Translations under genes and position numbers: made by a program
From: JANMES01 sp038229715
Lineage (GTDB): Bacteria; Planctomycetota; Phycisphaerae; Tepidisphaerales; Tepidisphaeraceae
Assembly: GCA_038229715.1 (NCBI GenBank)
Contig: JBBROD010000012.1
Coordinates: 1 to 64,000 of the forward strand
Reading direction: 5' to 3'
DNA: 64,000 nucleotides
The notes under the pieces: generated by a model
The model's input: the letters and a program-made list of their open reading frames with translations, nothing else
What the model was told of the DNA's origin: nothing
Databases searched by the model: none
Shown: positions 27,050 to 35,873 of the stretch, in pieces
Layout: each line of letters opens with the position of its first letter
Numbering within the stretch: position 1 is the stretch's first letter

Positions 27050-30000
27050 GGACTTTGCCTTTCGTCTCTAGCGTGATGGTGTTCGTGGTGTTGACCAGCG
27101 GCGTTGCCGTCGCGCAGAACCGGCGTGAAGGACAAAAACAAGCGCCAGCACCCTCCAGCACCGCCGATCTATTGAGAGACGCGCTGGAAGCCAAGCGGCG
27201 CGGCGATTTGCCCAAAGCCACCAACCTGTTCGCCGCTGCACAAAAGTCGAAAGAATTTGCAAACGCTCGCCCGCCGGTGGAACTTATTTTCGCGGTCGGC
27301 GATTTCTACTTCGGGCAGTCGTCCCCGGAATCGTACGCGCAAGCGCTGGCCACCTACGATCTGGCCGCCACGGTCTACGGCAAGGAATTGCCTGCCTTCC
27401 AGTTCGCCCAGATGCGCGCCAAGCGAGCGGAAGTCCTCGGCTGGCTGGGCAAGACGGAACTGGCTCGGGACGAGATCAATTCCATCCGGCAGACCTACAA
27501 AAACGAGCGTCGCCCGAATTTGATCGCCGACCTCGCCAGCGCCAACCTACAGCTGCTTGCCAACCAAGGCGACGCCGCCCGCGAGGCGCTGCTTCCTCTG
27601 ACAGAATTGAACGATGACGTGATTGCCCCATCGGCGTTGTTCAGTCTCGGGCGTGCTTATGTGCAGTTGAAGCAGCCGGAAGAGGCGATCAACACCTTTC
27701 GCCAGTTGTGGAGCAGGTACGGCGAGTCGGAATTCGTCAAGCAGGCCGTCTATCTCATCGGCAAGGTGTATTTCGATCGCGGCGATTTCATGGAAGCCCG
27801 CAAGCTGTACGAAGCCTGCGCCGTTGTCGGTGCGGCCATGCAGCGAAAAGTCCGCGTCGGCGACGAACTGATCGTGAAAGTGTCCGATCCCGATTACTTC
27901 GCGCGGACGCGATCTCAAACACTGTCTGTTGCGATCAACGCGCCGTCCGGCGATCTGGAAACGTTGCGCCTGGAGAAAAACCCGGTCAGCGATCAGCTCT
28001 ACGTCGGCCGAATCCAGACGGCGCTGCTGCTTCCCAAACCCGGCGACGGGCAACTGCAGGTGGCGGGCAATGACGTGATCGAGATTTCATACCAGGGCTT
28101 GGCGGGTAAGCCGTATCAGGTGCAGGTGGTGGATGACGGCGCGATCCAAGTCGATAGCGTCGCTTTGCCAGCGCCCACGCCGCGCCATGAGCGGACGATG
28201 GCAAAAACGCCCGCTAAATCCGCGCGGCGCGACGAAGCTGCCGATTTGATCGTCATCCCCAGCGCCAAAGTCGGCAGCGGCGCGGTCTCGCCGGGCAGCC
28301 CGGTTTATGTGCAGATCGTCGACGGCGATCTCGACACCACCGACAAGCCCGATACCGTCACTGCGGAAGTGGTCGCATCACTCAAGGGAAAAGAAACCGA
28401 TACCGTCACGATCAAGCTGACCGAAACCGGCGCTCGCACGGGCGTGTTCACCGGAATCGCCAATACCGAACCGCTGGCCGCCGACGCGAGCGCCTCCAGC
28501 GAAGCCGACGGTCGGCGGGCGTATTTCGCGATCGATGACAACACCAGATCCTTTTGGAAGCCCAAGCCCAATACGCTAAAGGAAGGTCAAAAGCATTTCC
28601 TGGAGATCAACCTCCGTCAGCCGGCCGAGCTCGGCAAGCTGACATGGGGTCCGGGCGAAGCAGCGATCGCCAATTCGCCAACTGCGATGCGCGTCCTCCT
28701 GCGCGGCGATGACACTGACGTCACCTTCAACGTCAGCGGCAAACCCAAGCCCGTCGATAACATCGTCGATTTGAAGAAGACGTTCGCCCGCATCGTCCGG
28801 CTAGAATTTGACGGCTTCAGCGGCGACGCCCCTGCCATCGGCCAGATCGTCATTACCGATTCGGCCGGCAATCGGCTGATCCCGACTGACATCGATCCAA
28901 GCTCCCCCGATCGAAAAGACAAGCTCGCGTTTGACGTCGGCCATCAGGTGTTTGCCGGGTATGTGGACGAAGAAAACGAATCCCCCGGCCGATCGATCAC
29001 CCGCGAAAGCCGCAAGCTCGGCGTGCAATACCACGACGCTTCGCTGGCGCTTGCCACGTCCGATGGAGACGACGCGAACCGCCGGCTGATACCTGCATGG
29101 CGGCTCGATCGCGAAGGCCGGCAAACCATCGTTATCAATGACGCCGACGCCGACACCACCATTCAGCCCGACTCGCTGAAGATCATGGTTTACACCGAGA
29201 GCGGCGATTCTCAAGAACTCACCGCGACCGAAACCGGCCCCGCGACCGGCGTGTTCGCCGCAGCACTGCCGCTGGCCTCGCAGGCTGACGCCAAAGACAA
29301 CCCGCGCCTGCTGTATGTCGCAGAAGGCGATCTGCTCTGGATGCGCTATCTCGACGACCGCAACATGTCGCCGGGGTATCGCACGTTCCGCCACAACTGG
29401 GTGATCGAAAACCGCCCGACCGTTGGCGATTTCCTCCCCCGGCCACTGATCACGACGGCGTGGCCGTTCGAGGTGAAGCCCACCACTGACGGGGAAATGC
29501 AGGCGGTCGCCCGGCAGCCGGGGCGCGGGCGCGTCATGATTGAATTCGCCGACGCGGACGCCTTCCCCAACGCCTCTGCCAGCGCTACCGCTACCATCAA
29601 CGCGCTGCTCAGCGATACCAGCACCGAGATTGTCCTCAAATCCGCAGGCAAGGGCGTTGCCGGCCGGCCGTTGGATTTGATCCTCGGCGACAAGGAAACC
29701 ACCAGCCGCGTCGATGCTGCGCAGGAAGACAATGACGAGCCCAATCCCAAGGCCAAGCCCAACAAGCGCACACCGCGCGTGAGCGCCGGCAGCGAAATCA
29801 ACGTGGCCGGTGATGACATCGTGCGTATCGCCGTGCAGGACGGGCACATCGGCAGTTCCGACTCCGCCGTGCGCGACGTGATGGATGAGCAGGCGGTCAA
29901 ATCGTATTTCGCGGCTCCTGATGAGCGAACGAAAGAACTCGTTCCGATCATCAAGTTAAGCGATCCGATTCGCCGAATGACCAAACGGCAGCAGGATCGC

Positions 30001-31797
30001 CTGGCCGACCTGAAAACCGAAATGGGTCTTCGACTGCTGGCAAGTCGGCTGACCGGCGAGCAGTTGACGGAGTACGCCAAAACAATCGAAGCCCGCCTGG
30101 TGAAAACGCCCGCCAGCAGCGAGTTGGCGACCACACTTCGTCGCCAGCAGGTGGCGGTCGTTTCCGCGATCGAACTGAACACCAGCCGGATCGAGCGACT
30201 TAAGGCACTGGGCGCGGTTGAAGCCAAGGCATTTCCCGCGACGCGCCCGCCCGACGACGAAGCCGCGCCAGCCGGCAAAATGCGCGAGTTGCTCGTCGAT
30301 GGTCCGATCATTCCCGATCGACCGTTCGTCGTTCTCATCAACGACGCGGACCTGACCGGTGAGAAAGTTGACGTGCGCGTCCGCAGCCTCGGCGGCCGGT
30401 TGGTGCAATCGCTGATGGTGCAGGCGGATCGTCAGCCCGATGGCACTTACAAAGCCGTCATCGCCACGCAGCGCAGCAGCGAGAAGACTGAATCCGGCGC
30501 GCTCGCCGTTCTGCCCGGCGGGCAGGTCATGGTGGAGTATCGCGACAATTCCAACCCCGCCGGCGTTTCGGCCGATCGGGTGGAGTATCTGGCGCTAGCC
30601 GGCGATGCGACGATCCGCAGCGTCAACGCCAACTACGTCGACGACGTCTCGCAAATCCGCCTCGGCCAGCAGGTGTATCTCGAAATCATCGACCGCGACG
30701 CAGACCGCAGCAAGGCGCTCGATACGATTCTGGCGACCGCCGTCAGCAGTCGCGGCGATAAGCTGCAAGTGATGTGCAGCGAAACCGAACCGCACAGCGG
30801 CGTGTTCCGCGGCACGTTCGTGACGGACTTCGCCGACCCGATCGCCGGCGACGACGTCCTGCAGGCCGGCTATGGCGAATCGTTGACCGTCACTTACAAC
30901 GATTATCTGCGTCAATCGCCGGACTCACCGATCGAGAAATCACTTTCCATCCGCGTGCGAGGCGGCAGCGACGGGCGGATCGAAGCATTCAGCCGGCAGT
31001 TTCAGGATTCCAAGGAGGAGATGCAGTTGTGGTACCGAACGGGTGAAGCCGCGTATCAGGTCGGCCGCAAGCTCTATCTTGCAGGCGCGATCGCCCGGGC
31101 CGAGGAGTATTTGTCGGAGTCGACGGATTATTTCGTCGCCGTGGCCGACCGCTTTCCGGATGATCCGTTAGCCGCCAGCAGCAACTACTACTTGGGCAAC
31201 ATTCAATCGCTTCGCGGCCGGCATCGGGAAGCGCTGGCGCGGTTTCAGGAAGTGGTCAGTCGATGGCCCAAGAGCGAATTCGTCGCCCGGGCGAGGTTTA
31301 AGATCGGCCAAGCCTACGAAGGCCTCGGCCAGTTTGATCTGGCGGCCGACGCGTACGTGCTGCTCACCTATCATCACCCGCAGGATGAAAACGTCCCGCT
31401 GGCGATGATCCGCATGATGAACCACTACGCCCGCAACGAAAACTGGACCGACGCCGTCGGCATCGCCCAGCGGTTTGTGACCAAGTTCCCCGCCCACGAT
31501 CAGGCCGGCGCGGTCGCCCTCAAGGCCGGGCAATGGCTCACCGTCAGCGGCAGCGTGAATGAAGCGATGGCGTGGTACACGTCGGCGGAAAAGACGTTTG
31601 CCACCAACGATCGCGACATGCCCGCGCTGCTCTACTGGCACGCGGCGACGATGATCCAAGGCGCGAAAGTCGGCAAACAAGGCGAGCGGGCGGACAAGAT
31701 TCGCGAACTGCTCAACCGTGTGGTTTACGATTACGGACGGAGCGAGTATTCATCGCTGGCGAAAGTGGCGTTGGATCAGATCAACCAGAATAATTGA
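27046..31797 (+). CDS. Giant secreted TPR protein with repeated TETGxxTGVF beta modules and a discoidin-like domain
   Basis: This is 1583 residues from the ATG at 27046, which overlaps the upstream stop (ATGA) and has GGAG before it. The signal peptide is LPFVSSVMVFVVLTSGVAVA. TPR-like repeats cover about 35-260. A series of beta modules then carries D-D-rich strands and a TETG-type motif: about 271-330, 422-471 (LTETGARTGVF), 695-741 (TATETGPATGVF), 826-930, 1094-1140 and 1210-1260 (CSETEPHSGVF). Between the second and third modules, about 490-630, lies a discoidin/F5-F8C-like domain (FAIDDNTRSFWKPKPN, FLEINLRQPAELGKLTW). TPR repeats return at 1327-1583. It shares architecture with the previous protein and is probably periplasmic or surface-exposed. 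The ligand is unknown. Confidence 0.75.
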   Translation: MRTLPFVSSVMVFVVLTSGVAVAQNRREGQKQAPAPSSTADLLRDALEAKRRGDLPKATNLFAAAQKSKEFANARPPVELIFAVGDFYFGQSSPESYAQALATYDLAATVYGKELPAFQFAQMRAKRAEVLGWLGKTELARDEINSIRQTYKNERRPNLIADLASANLQLLANQGDAAREALLPLTELNDDVIAPSALFSLGRAYVQLKQPEEAINTFRQLWSRYGESEFVKQAVYLIGKVYFDRGDFMEARKLYEACAVVGAAMQRKVRVGDELIVKVSDPDYFARTRSQTLSVAINAPSGDLETLRLEKNPVSDQLYVGRIQTALLLPKPGDGQLQVAGNDVIEISYQGLAGKPYQVQVVDDGAIQVDSVALPAPTPRHERTMAKTPAKSARRDEAADLIVIPSAKVGSGAVSPGSPVYVQIVDGDLDTTDKPDTVTAEVVASLKGKETDTVTIKLTETGARTGVFTGIANTEPLAADASASSEADGRRAYFAIDDNTRSFWKPKPNTLKEGQKHFLEINLRQPAELGKLTWGPGEAAIANSPTAMRVLLRGDDTDVTFNVSGKPKPVDNIVDLKKTFARIVRLEFDGFSGDAPAIGQIVITDSAGNRLIPTDIDPSSPDRKDKLAFDVGHQVFAGYVDEENESPGRSITRESRKLGVQYHDASLALATSDGDDANRRLIPAWRLDREGRQTIVINDADADTTIQPDSLKIMVYTESGDSQELTATETGPATGVFAAALPLASQADAKDNPRLLYVAEGDLLWMRYLDDRNMSPGYRTFRHNWVIENRPTVGDFLPRPLITTAWPFEVKPTTDGEMQAVARQPGRGRVMIEFADADAFPNASASATATINALLSDTSTEIVLKSAGKGVAGRPLDLILGDKETTSRVDAAQEDNDEPNPKAKPNKRTPRVSAGSEINVAGDDIVRIAVQDGHIGSSDSAVRDVMDEQAVKSYFAAPDERTKELVPIIKLSDPIRRMTKRQQDRLADLKTEMGLRLLASRLTGEQLTEYAKTIEARLVKTPASSELATTLRRQQVAVVSAIELNTSRIERLKALGAVEAKAFPATRPPDDEAAPAGKMRELLVDGPIIPDRPFVVLINDADLTGEKVDVRVRSLGGRLVQSLMVQADRQPDGTYKAVIATQRSSEKTESGALAVLPGGQVMVEYRDNSNPAGVSADRVEYLALAGDATIRSVNANYVDDVSQIRLGQQVYLEIIDRDADRSKALDTILATAVSSRGDKLQVMCSETEPHSGVFRGTFVTDFADPIAGDDVLQAGYGESLTVTYNDYLRQSPDSPIEKSLSIRVRGGSDGRIEAFSRQFQDSKEEMQLWYRTGEAAYQVGRKLYLAGAIARAEEYLSESTDYFVAVADRFPDDPLAASSNYYLGNIQSLRGRHREALARFQEVVSRWPKSEFVARARFKIGQAYEGLGQFDLAADAYVLLTYHHPQDENVPLAMIRMMNHYARNENWTDAVGIAQRFVTKFPAHDQAGAVALKAGQWLTVSGSVNEAMAWYTSAEKTFATNDRDMPALLYWHAATMIQGAKVGKQGERADKIRELLNRVVYDYGRSEYSSLAKVALDQINQNN

Positions 31798-33398
31798 CCT
31801 TTTTAACGCTGATGTTGAATCGCCGAACCGTCTCCATAGCCCCTCGAATTAGCGCGATCGCATTCGCGCTAATTTCTCTGCTGGCAGCATCAACCCTGCA
31901 CGCCGAGGACGCGGCCGCCCCGGAATACGAGTTCAAGCGCATCGCCAAACTAGTGCAGACTGCCGCTCCGGGGCAGGATGTCGTCGAAACGCTCTACCAG
32001 TTCATGGAGAAATATCCGCGCGACCCACGCGGCGATCAGGTGCAATTGTGGGTCGGTCAGGTTCAGCAGAAACGCAAGTTTCATAATGAGGCGATCAAGG
32101 AACTGGGCTACGTCATCCGCGATTTTCCGAGCAGCCCGCTGGTGACGCGAGCCTACCGCCTGCAGGCCGCCAGCTACGCGGCGATCGACCACCATAAGGA
32201 AGAAGCCGACTGCTTTAGCGCGATCATCGATCGCAAGCCGCGCGATTTCAAAGCCGATCCGGAAGCCTCTGCGCTCTTTCGCGAAGCCTCGATCTGGCTG
32301 GCCGATCAGGCGATGCAGCGGAAGCCTCCCGGCGTGGAAATCGCCGTCGCACTCCTTACGCAACTGCCCGAACAACGTGAGGCCGTCACGCGGATTGTGG
32401 AGGTGTATGCTTCTGTCGAACAGTTCGACAACGCCCTCAAGGCGATCGAACGGCTGCCCGATTCAGATCGACTGCTCGGCTACCAACTACTCACCCGGCT
32501 GTACTCCGCCCGCCCGGGAGTAACGAACCTTTTCAACGTGCTCGGCCGGCTTTTGGACAAGGAAAAGCCGTCGGATTCGATCGACCCGTTGGTGCAGAAC
32601 CTCGTCGCTGCGATCGGCGGGAAGGGGTCGGAGGATCATCACAAGGCGCTTAGCCGGGTGATCGAGCGTTATCCGCGACTCAAACGCTGGGCGGAATACG
32701 AAATCTGCAAACTCGATCGAGCGAGCGACGTGGCCGTTCTCGTCCGCTTCGTCGGCGATTACCGCACCGGTGGCGATGTCGAGCAGTGTAAGCAGTGGAT
32801 CGGCGTTTACTACGAATCCGCCGGCGATCCTGTCAAAGCGCGTGTGGCGTACTGGACGCTGAATGACAACGTCAACGCTCATTTCCTGGTCGCCGAGACT
32901 TACTACGGCCCGCACGCGAGGAAGGTCGATCTCGAAGGAGGCGTGAAAGAACTGACGGAGATCGTCAAGCGTTTCTATAGCAACGGCGTTTGCTGCGACG
33001 CCCTCACCCGCCGGGCGGAATTGCAGGCCGATCGGCTTAAAACCGTAGATACCGCCTTGGCCACCTATCGCGAATTGATCGACCGTTTCCCCGAGGAAGG
33101 CGATTGGCCCGCCCGCTCGCTCATGCGGATCGGCCAGCTGCTGCGTTCGCAGAAAAAGCCCGACGACGCGATCCATGCGTACGAGAAACTGATCGTGGTG
33201 TACGACAAAAGCCCGCACCTGCGTCAGGCTTGGCTGGAACTCGCTGCCTGTTACGAGGAGAAGCATCAGCCGGACCGTGCGATCGAAACCTTTCGAACGA
33301 TGTTGAAAAAGTTTCCGCGAACTCCCGAAGGAAGCCAAGCCCACACGATTCTGGAAACCCGGTATAAGGTGGCCGATACTGAAGTGAGCGACCGGTAA
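31794..33398 (+). CDS. Secreted TPR protein
   Basis: The frame gives 534 residues from a TTG that overlaps the previous stop by 4 bp (TTGA). An ATG at 31812 would give 528 residues and leave a good signal peptide (IAFALISLLAASTLHA); neither has a strong ribosome-binding site. The mature protein is made of TPR-like repeats, for example ETLYQFMEKYPRDPRGDQ, EAIKELGYVIRDFPSSP, TALATYRELIDRFPEE and DAIHAYEKLIVVYDKSP, with a middle part of longer helices. The repeat style (aromatic, then P at the turn) resembles BamD/YbgF-type outer-membrane assembly proteins, but no lipobox is present. It is the third gene of the TPR group and probably acts with the two larger proteins. Confidence 0.75.
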   Translation: MTFLTLMLNRRTVSIAPRISAIAFALISLLAASTLHAEDAAAPEYEFKRIAKLVQTAAPGQDVVETLYQFMEKYPRDPRGDQVQLWVGQVQQKRKFHNEAIKELGYVIRDFPSSPLVTRAYRLQAASYAAIDHHKEEADCFSAIIDRKPRDFKADPEASALFREASIWLADQAMQRKPPGVEIAVALLTQLPEQREAVTRIVEVYASVEQFDNALKAIERLPDSDRLLGYQLLTRLYSARPGVTNLFNVLGRLLDKEKPSDSIDPLVQNLVAAIGGKGSEDHHKALSRVIERYPRLKRWAEYEICKLDRASDVAVLVRFVGDYRTGGDVEQCKQWIGVYYESAGDPVKARVAYWTLNDNVNAHFLVAETYYGPHARKVDLEGGVKELTEIVKRFYSNGVCCDALTRRAELQADRLKTVDTALATYRELIDRFPEEGDWPARSLMRIGQLLRSQKKPDDAIHAYEKLIVVYDKSPHLRQAWLELAACYEEKHQPDRAIETFRTMLKKFPRTPEGSQAHTILETRYKVADTEVSDR

Positions 33399-33415
33399 AA
33401 TGCTAGTGCGAATGT

Positions 33416-33432
33416 GTCATCCTCAGGATGAC
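33416..33432. repeat. Collapsed copy of the TCATCCTGAGG inverted repeat
   Basis: This perfect 17-bp palindrome, GTCATCCTCAGGATGAC, is made only of the outer ends of the repeat at 21117-21201 joined together. It looks like an element that lost its centre. Confidence 0.6.
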
Positions 33433-33469
33433 GTGTATTGACTATGATGATCTTAAAGGCTCTATCTCG

Positions 33470-33949
33470 ATGAAAGTAGAATCCAAATCCCACTCGCAGC
33501 AGTCGTATTCCAGCAAGATCGCACCCGCGCGAATGTCGCGCATGTGGAAACTGGTGGGCATCGTCGCGCTCGTGCATGTGGTGGTGATTCTTGCGCTCAG
33601 TCCGCGTCTCTACTGGGCGGACGAAACCTCGCCGGACGCGCTGTACGCCAAAGGCGAAAAAGCCATGAACGAAGGCCGGCATCTTGAGGCGATGGAGTAT
33701 TTCCGCAAGGTGATGGATCAGCAGCCCAAGCCCCCACCGGTTTATCTGAAGGCCGCCGAGCAACATCGGCTGGCGGACCGGTTGGTACGGGAGGCGGAAG
33801 GTAAATCGGCGCAGAAGACGGTCGCACCGAATCCCGGCCCGGCGACCGCGCCGGTACAGGCCGCGCCGCCCGCCACGCGTCCTACTGCAGATCCCGAGCC
33901 TGCGAGGGGCAAGCCGTTTATTCCGCCTGAATTGAATTCTGGGAAATAG
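33470..33949 (+). CDS. Small membrane-anchored TPR-like protein with Pro-rich tail
   Basis: This is 159 residues from the ATG at 33470, which has AAAGG upstream. An ATG at 33428 lies inside the palindromic repeat and is rejected. The protein has a basic N-terminus, one membrane helix (LVGIVALVHVVVILALSP), a single TPR-like hairpin (ALYAKGEKAMNEGRHLEAMEYFRKV) and a Pro/Ala-rich tail. It is probably anchored in the inner membrane with the tail in the periplasm. It is the fourth co-directional gene of the TPR group and may tether the secreted TPR proteins to the membrane. No specific family is recognised. Confidence 0.7.
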   Translation: MKVESKSHSQQSYSSKIAPARMSRMWKLVGIVALVHVVVILALSPRLYWADETSPDALYAKGEKAMNEGRHLEAMEYFRKVMDQQPKPPPVYLKAAEQHRLADRLVREAEGKSAQKTVAPNPGPATAPVQAAPPATRPTADPEPARGKPFIPPELNSGK

Positions 33950-33955
33950 TCCCGT

Positions 33956-34984
33956 TTACACGCCGACAAACCGGGCGTAGATCGATCGCGCCCGTGCAAA
34001 ATCGCTCGTGCCGTGGATGATCGCCCTGCCATCGCTGAACGCCGTGATCCGCATCCCCGGCGATTCCGCCAGATCGCACCGCACGAGAAACGCCGTCCGC
34101 TGCACGGTTCCCACCTGCTTCCATCGCTCGGCTAGTTGAGGCAGATCGAGCGAAGCGCCCTTCGCCCCCCGCCGCAGTTGTACGGCGTTTTGCCCGCAGA
34201 GCATCGCCTGCGACGCCTCGGCCGGTCGATCGAGAAACTCGAACTGCTTGGCTCCACAAGCCGGGCAATCGGTTCGCCGGCCGTCGCGCACGTCGAGCGT
34301 TTTGAGACGCAGTTGCCAAACATCCGCCGATACCAACGATGTCGGCACAGTTCCGGGCGACGTGAGATGATGAATCGCCAAACTCGCCTGGATCGCGCCG
34401 ATGACAGCCGTCTGCGGGCCTAGCACGCCGACGGTGTCACACGTGGGCAACTCTCCTGCTGCCGGCGGGGCTGGGAATAGGCACCGCAGGCAAGGCGTTT
34501 GCCCCGGGACAATCAACATCGCCCGTCCGTCGGTCGCAACGGCAGCGCCGTACACCCAAGGCAAACTTTGCTTGATCGCAACGTCGTTGATGAGGTAACG
34601 CGTCTCGGCGTTGTCCGTACCGTCGATGATTAAGTTCGCGCCCTTCACAAGCGATTCGATGTTCGCGCCATGCACGTCGGCCACTATCGGTTCGATCGTG
34701 ATCGCAGAATTCACGCGCATCAACCGCTCAGCCGCCGCGACGGCCTTAGGCGCGGCGTTGCGGACGTCGAACTCGTCGAACAGAGTTTGCCGCTGCAGAT
34801 TGGTCAGTTCCACCAAATCGCGGTCGATCAATCGCAGGCAACCGACTCCCGCGCGCGCCAGCATTTCCGCCGCCACAGTGCCGAGGGCGCCGCAGCCGAT
34901 AACGGCCACCCGCGAAGCGGCGAGACGCGCTTGCCCGGACGGATTGATCTGCGGCAGCAATGTTTGGCGGTGATAGCGGTCCAT
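33956..34984 (-). CDS. ThiF/MoeB-type E1-like adenylyltransferase
   Basis: This 342-residue E1-like enzyme adenylates the C-terminus of a small ubiquitin-fold sulfur carrier (ThiS or MoaD type) for thiamine or molybdopterin synthesis. It starts YHRQTLLPQINPSGQARL, typical of ThiF/MoeB. Nucleotide binding is at VAVIGCGALGTVAAE, followed by RLIDRDLVELTNLQRQTLF and LIIDGTDNAETRYLIND. Zinc-binding pairs are PCLRC and DCPAC. A Cys in PTCDTVGVLGP sits where the active-site Cys is expected. The C-terminal 90 residues extend beyond the E1 core and lack an obvious rhodanese active site. No sulfur-carrier gene is nearby, so ThiF versus MoeB cannot be decided. Confidence 0.88.
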   Translation of the reverse strand: MDRYHRQTLLPQINPSGQARLAASRVAVIGCGALGTVAAEMLARAGVGCLRLIDRDLVELTNLQRQTLFDEFDVRNAAPKAVAAAERLMRVNSAITIEPIVADVHGANIESLVKGANLIIDGTDNAETRYLINDVAIKQSLPWVYGAAVATDGRAMLIVPGQTPCLRCLFPAPPAAGELPTCDTVGVLGPQTAVIGAIQASLAIHHLTSPGTVPTSLVSADVWQLRLKTLDVRDGRRTDCPACGAKQFEFLDRPAEASQAMLCGQNAVQLRRGAKGASLDLPQLAERWKQVGTVQRTAFLVRCDLAESPGMRITAFSDGRAIIHGTSDFARARSIYARFVGV

Positions 34985-35037
34985 CGTGGTTTCGCTTACA
35001 AACTCAGACTATAGTAGTGTGCTTAACAAAGGATACG

Positions 35038-35427
35038 ATGGCAACAGACTCCGAAATCTTCCAACTGGCGGACAAGATCGGGCAACTGCTCAAAGATCAC
35101 CCGACCGTCGCAAAGTACAAGGCCGCCCAGGAATCACTAGCGAAAGACCCCGACGCGGCCCGGCTGATGGGCGACTTCAATCGCATGCTCGAAGCCCTCG
35201 GCCGGCAGGAACAGCAAGGGATGTCGATCTCCGACGCCCAGCGAATGTCGCTCGAAACGTTGCAGACCAAAATCGTTTCTCACATCAAAATCAAAGCGCT
35301 CAACTTGGCCGAGGTGGAGTTTTACGACCTGCTCCGCAAGATCAGCCAAGCGTACCAGAAACCAATGCTCGACACGATGCCCGGCGCCGCCGCCCGTGCA
35401 GCCGCGGGAAGGTCGCCGTTGCAATAG
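35038..35427 (+). CDS. YlbF/YmcA-like protein
   Basis: This is 129 residues from the ATG at 35038 with AAGGA upstream; a longer frame to 34960 runs over the divergent ThiF-like gene and is rejected. The sequence is nearly all helical: an N-terminal block (IFQLADKIGQLLKDHPTVAKY), then LMGDFNRMLEALGRQEQQG, and a final FYDLLRKISQAYQKPM. This is the pattern of the YlbF/YmcA (DUF964) family, whose B. subtilis members form a complex that affects RNase Y-dependent mRNA processing. Whether the same applies here is unknown. It is followed 31 bp later by the EVE-domain gene. Confidence 0.75.
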   Translation: MATDSEIFQLADKIGQLLKDHPTVAKYKAAQESLAKDPDAARLMGDFNRMLEALGRQEQQGMSISDAQRMSLETLQTKIVSHIKIKALNLAEVEFYDLLRKISQAYQKPMLDTMPGAAARAAAGRSPLQ

Positions 35428-35458
35428 TCGCTACGCTATCCGCAAAAAGGCAGATCAC

Positions 35459-35866
35459 ATGGGTTACTGGCTGCTGAAGACCGAGCCTTCCACGTTCGCA
35501 TTCGACGATCTCGTGCGCGATAAGAAAGCCGTCTGGGACGGCGTTGCCAACGCGACGGCGCTGATCCACATTCGCGCGATGAAGAAAGGAGACACTGCGC
35601 TGATCTACCACACCGGCGATGAGAAAGCGGCTGTAGGCGTTGCTCAAATCACGAGTAACCCGTACCCCGATCCCAAGTTCGACAACCCGAAGCTGGTGGT
35701 GTTTGATTTGAAGCCCGGCAAGAAGCTGGCCAAGCCCGTGACCTTGGGACAGATGAAGGCCGACCCCGCGTTCGCCGGGTGGGATCTTCTCCGCATCGGC
35801 CGGCTGAGTGTCGTGCCCGTGCCTGACGTGATGTGGAAACGGATAGAAACGCTTTCCAAACTGTGA
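35459..35866 (+). CDS. EVE domain protein
   Basis: This is 135 residues from the ATG at 35459 with AAAAGG upstream. It starts MGYWLLKTEPSTFAFDDL and continues WDGVANATALIHIRAMKKGD and IYHTGDEKAAVGVAQIT, matching the PUA-like EVE fold known from human THYN1. EVE domains bind modified bases in DNA or RNA. Length fits a single-domain member. It lies in a short co-directional run (YlbF-like, EVE, PH domain) with no restriction-modification genes beside it, so a housekeeping role is as likely as defence. The family call is confident. Confidence 0.88.
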   Translation: MGYWLLKTEPSTFAFDDLVRDKKAVWDGVANATALIHIRAMKKGDTALIYHTGDEKAAVGVAQITSNPYPDPKFDNPKLVVFDLKPGKKLAKPVTLGQMKADPAFAGWDLLRIGRLSVVPVPDVMWKRIETLSKL

Positions 35867-35873
35867 GGATTCC

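Noticed and set aside
34960..35037. N-terminal extension of the YlbF-like protein
   Set aside because: It would overlap the start of the divergent ThiF-like gene, and the ATG at 35038 has a good ribosome-binding site.
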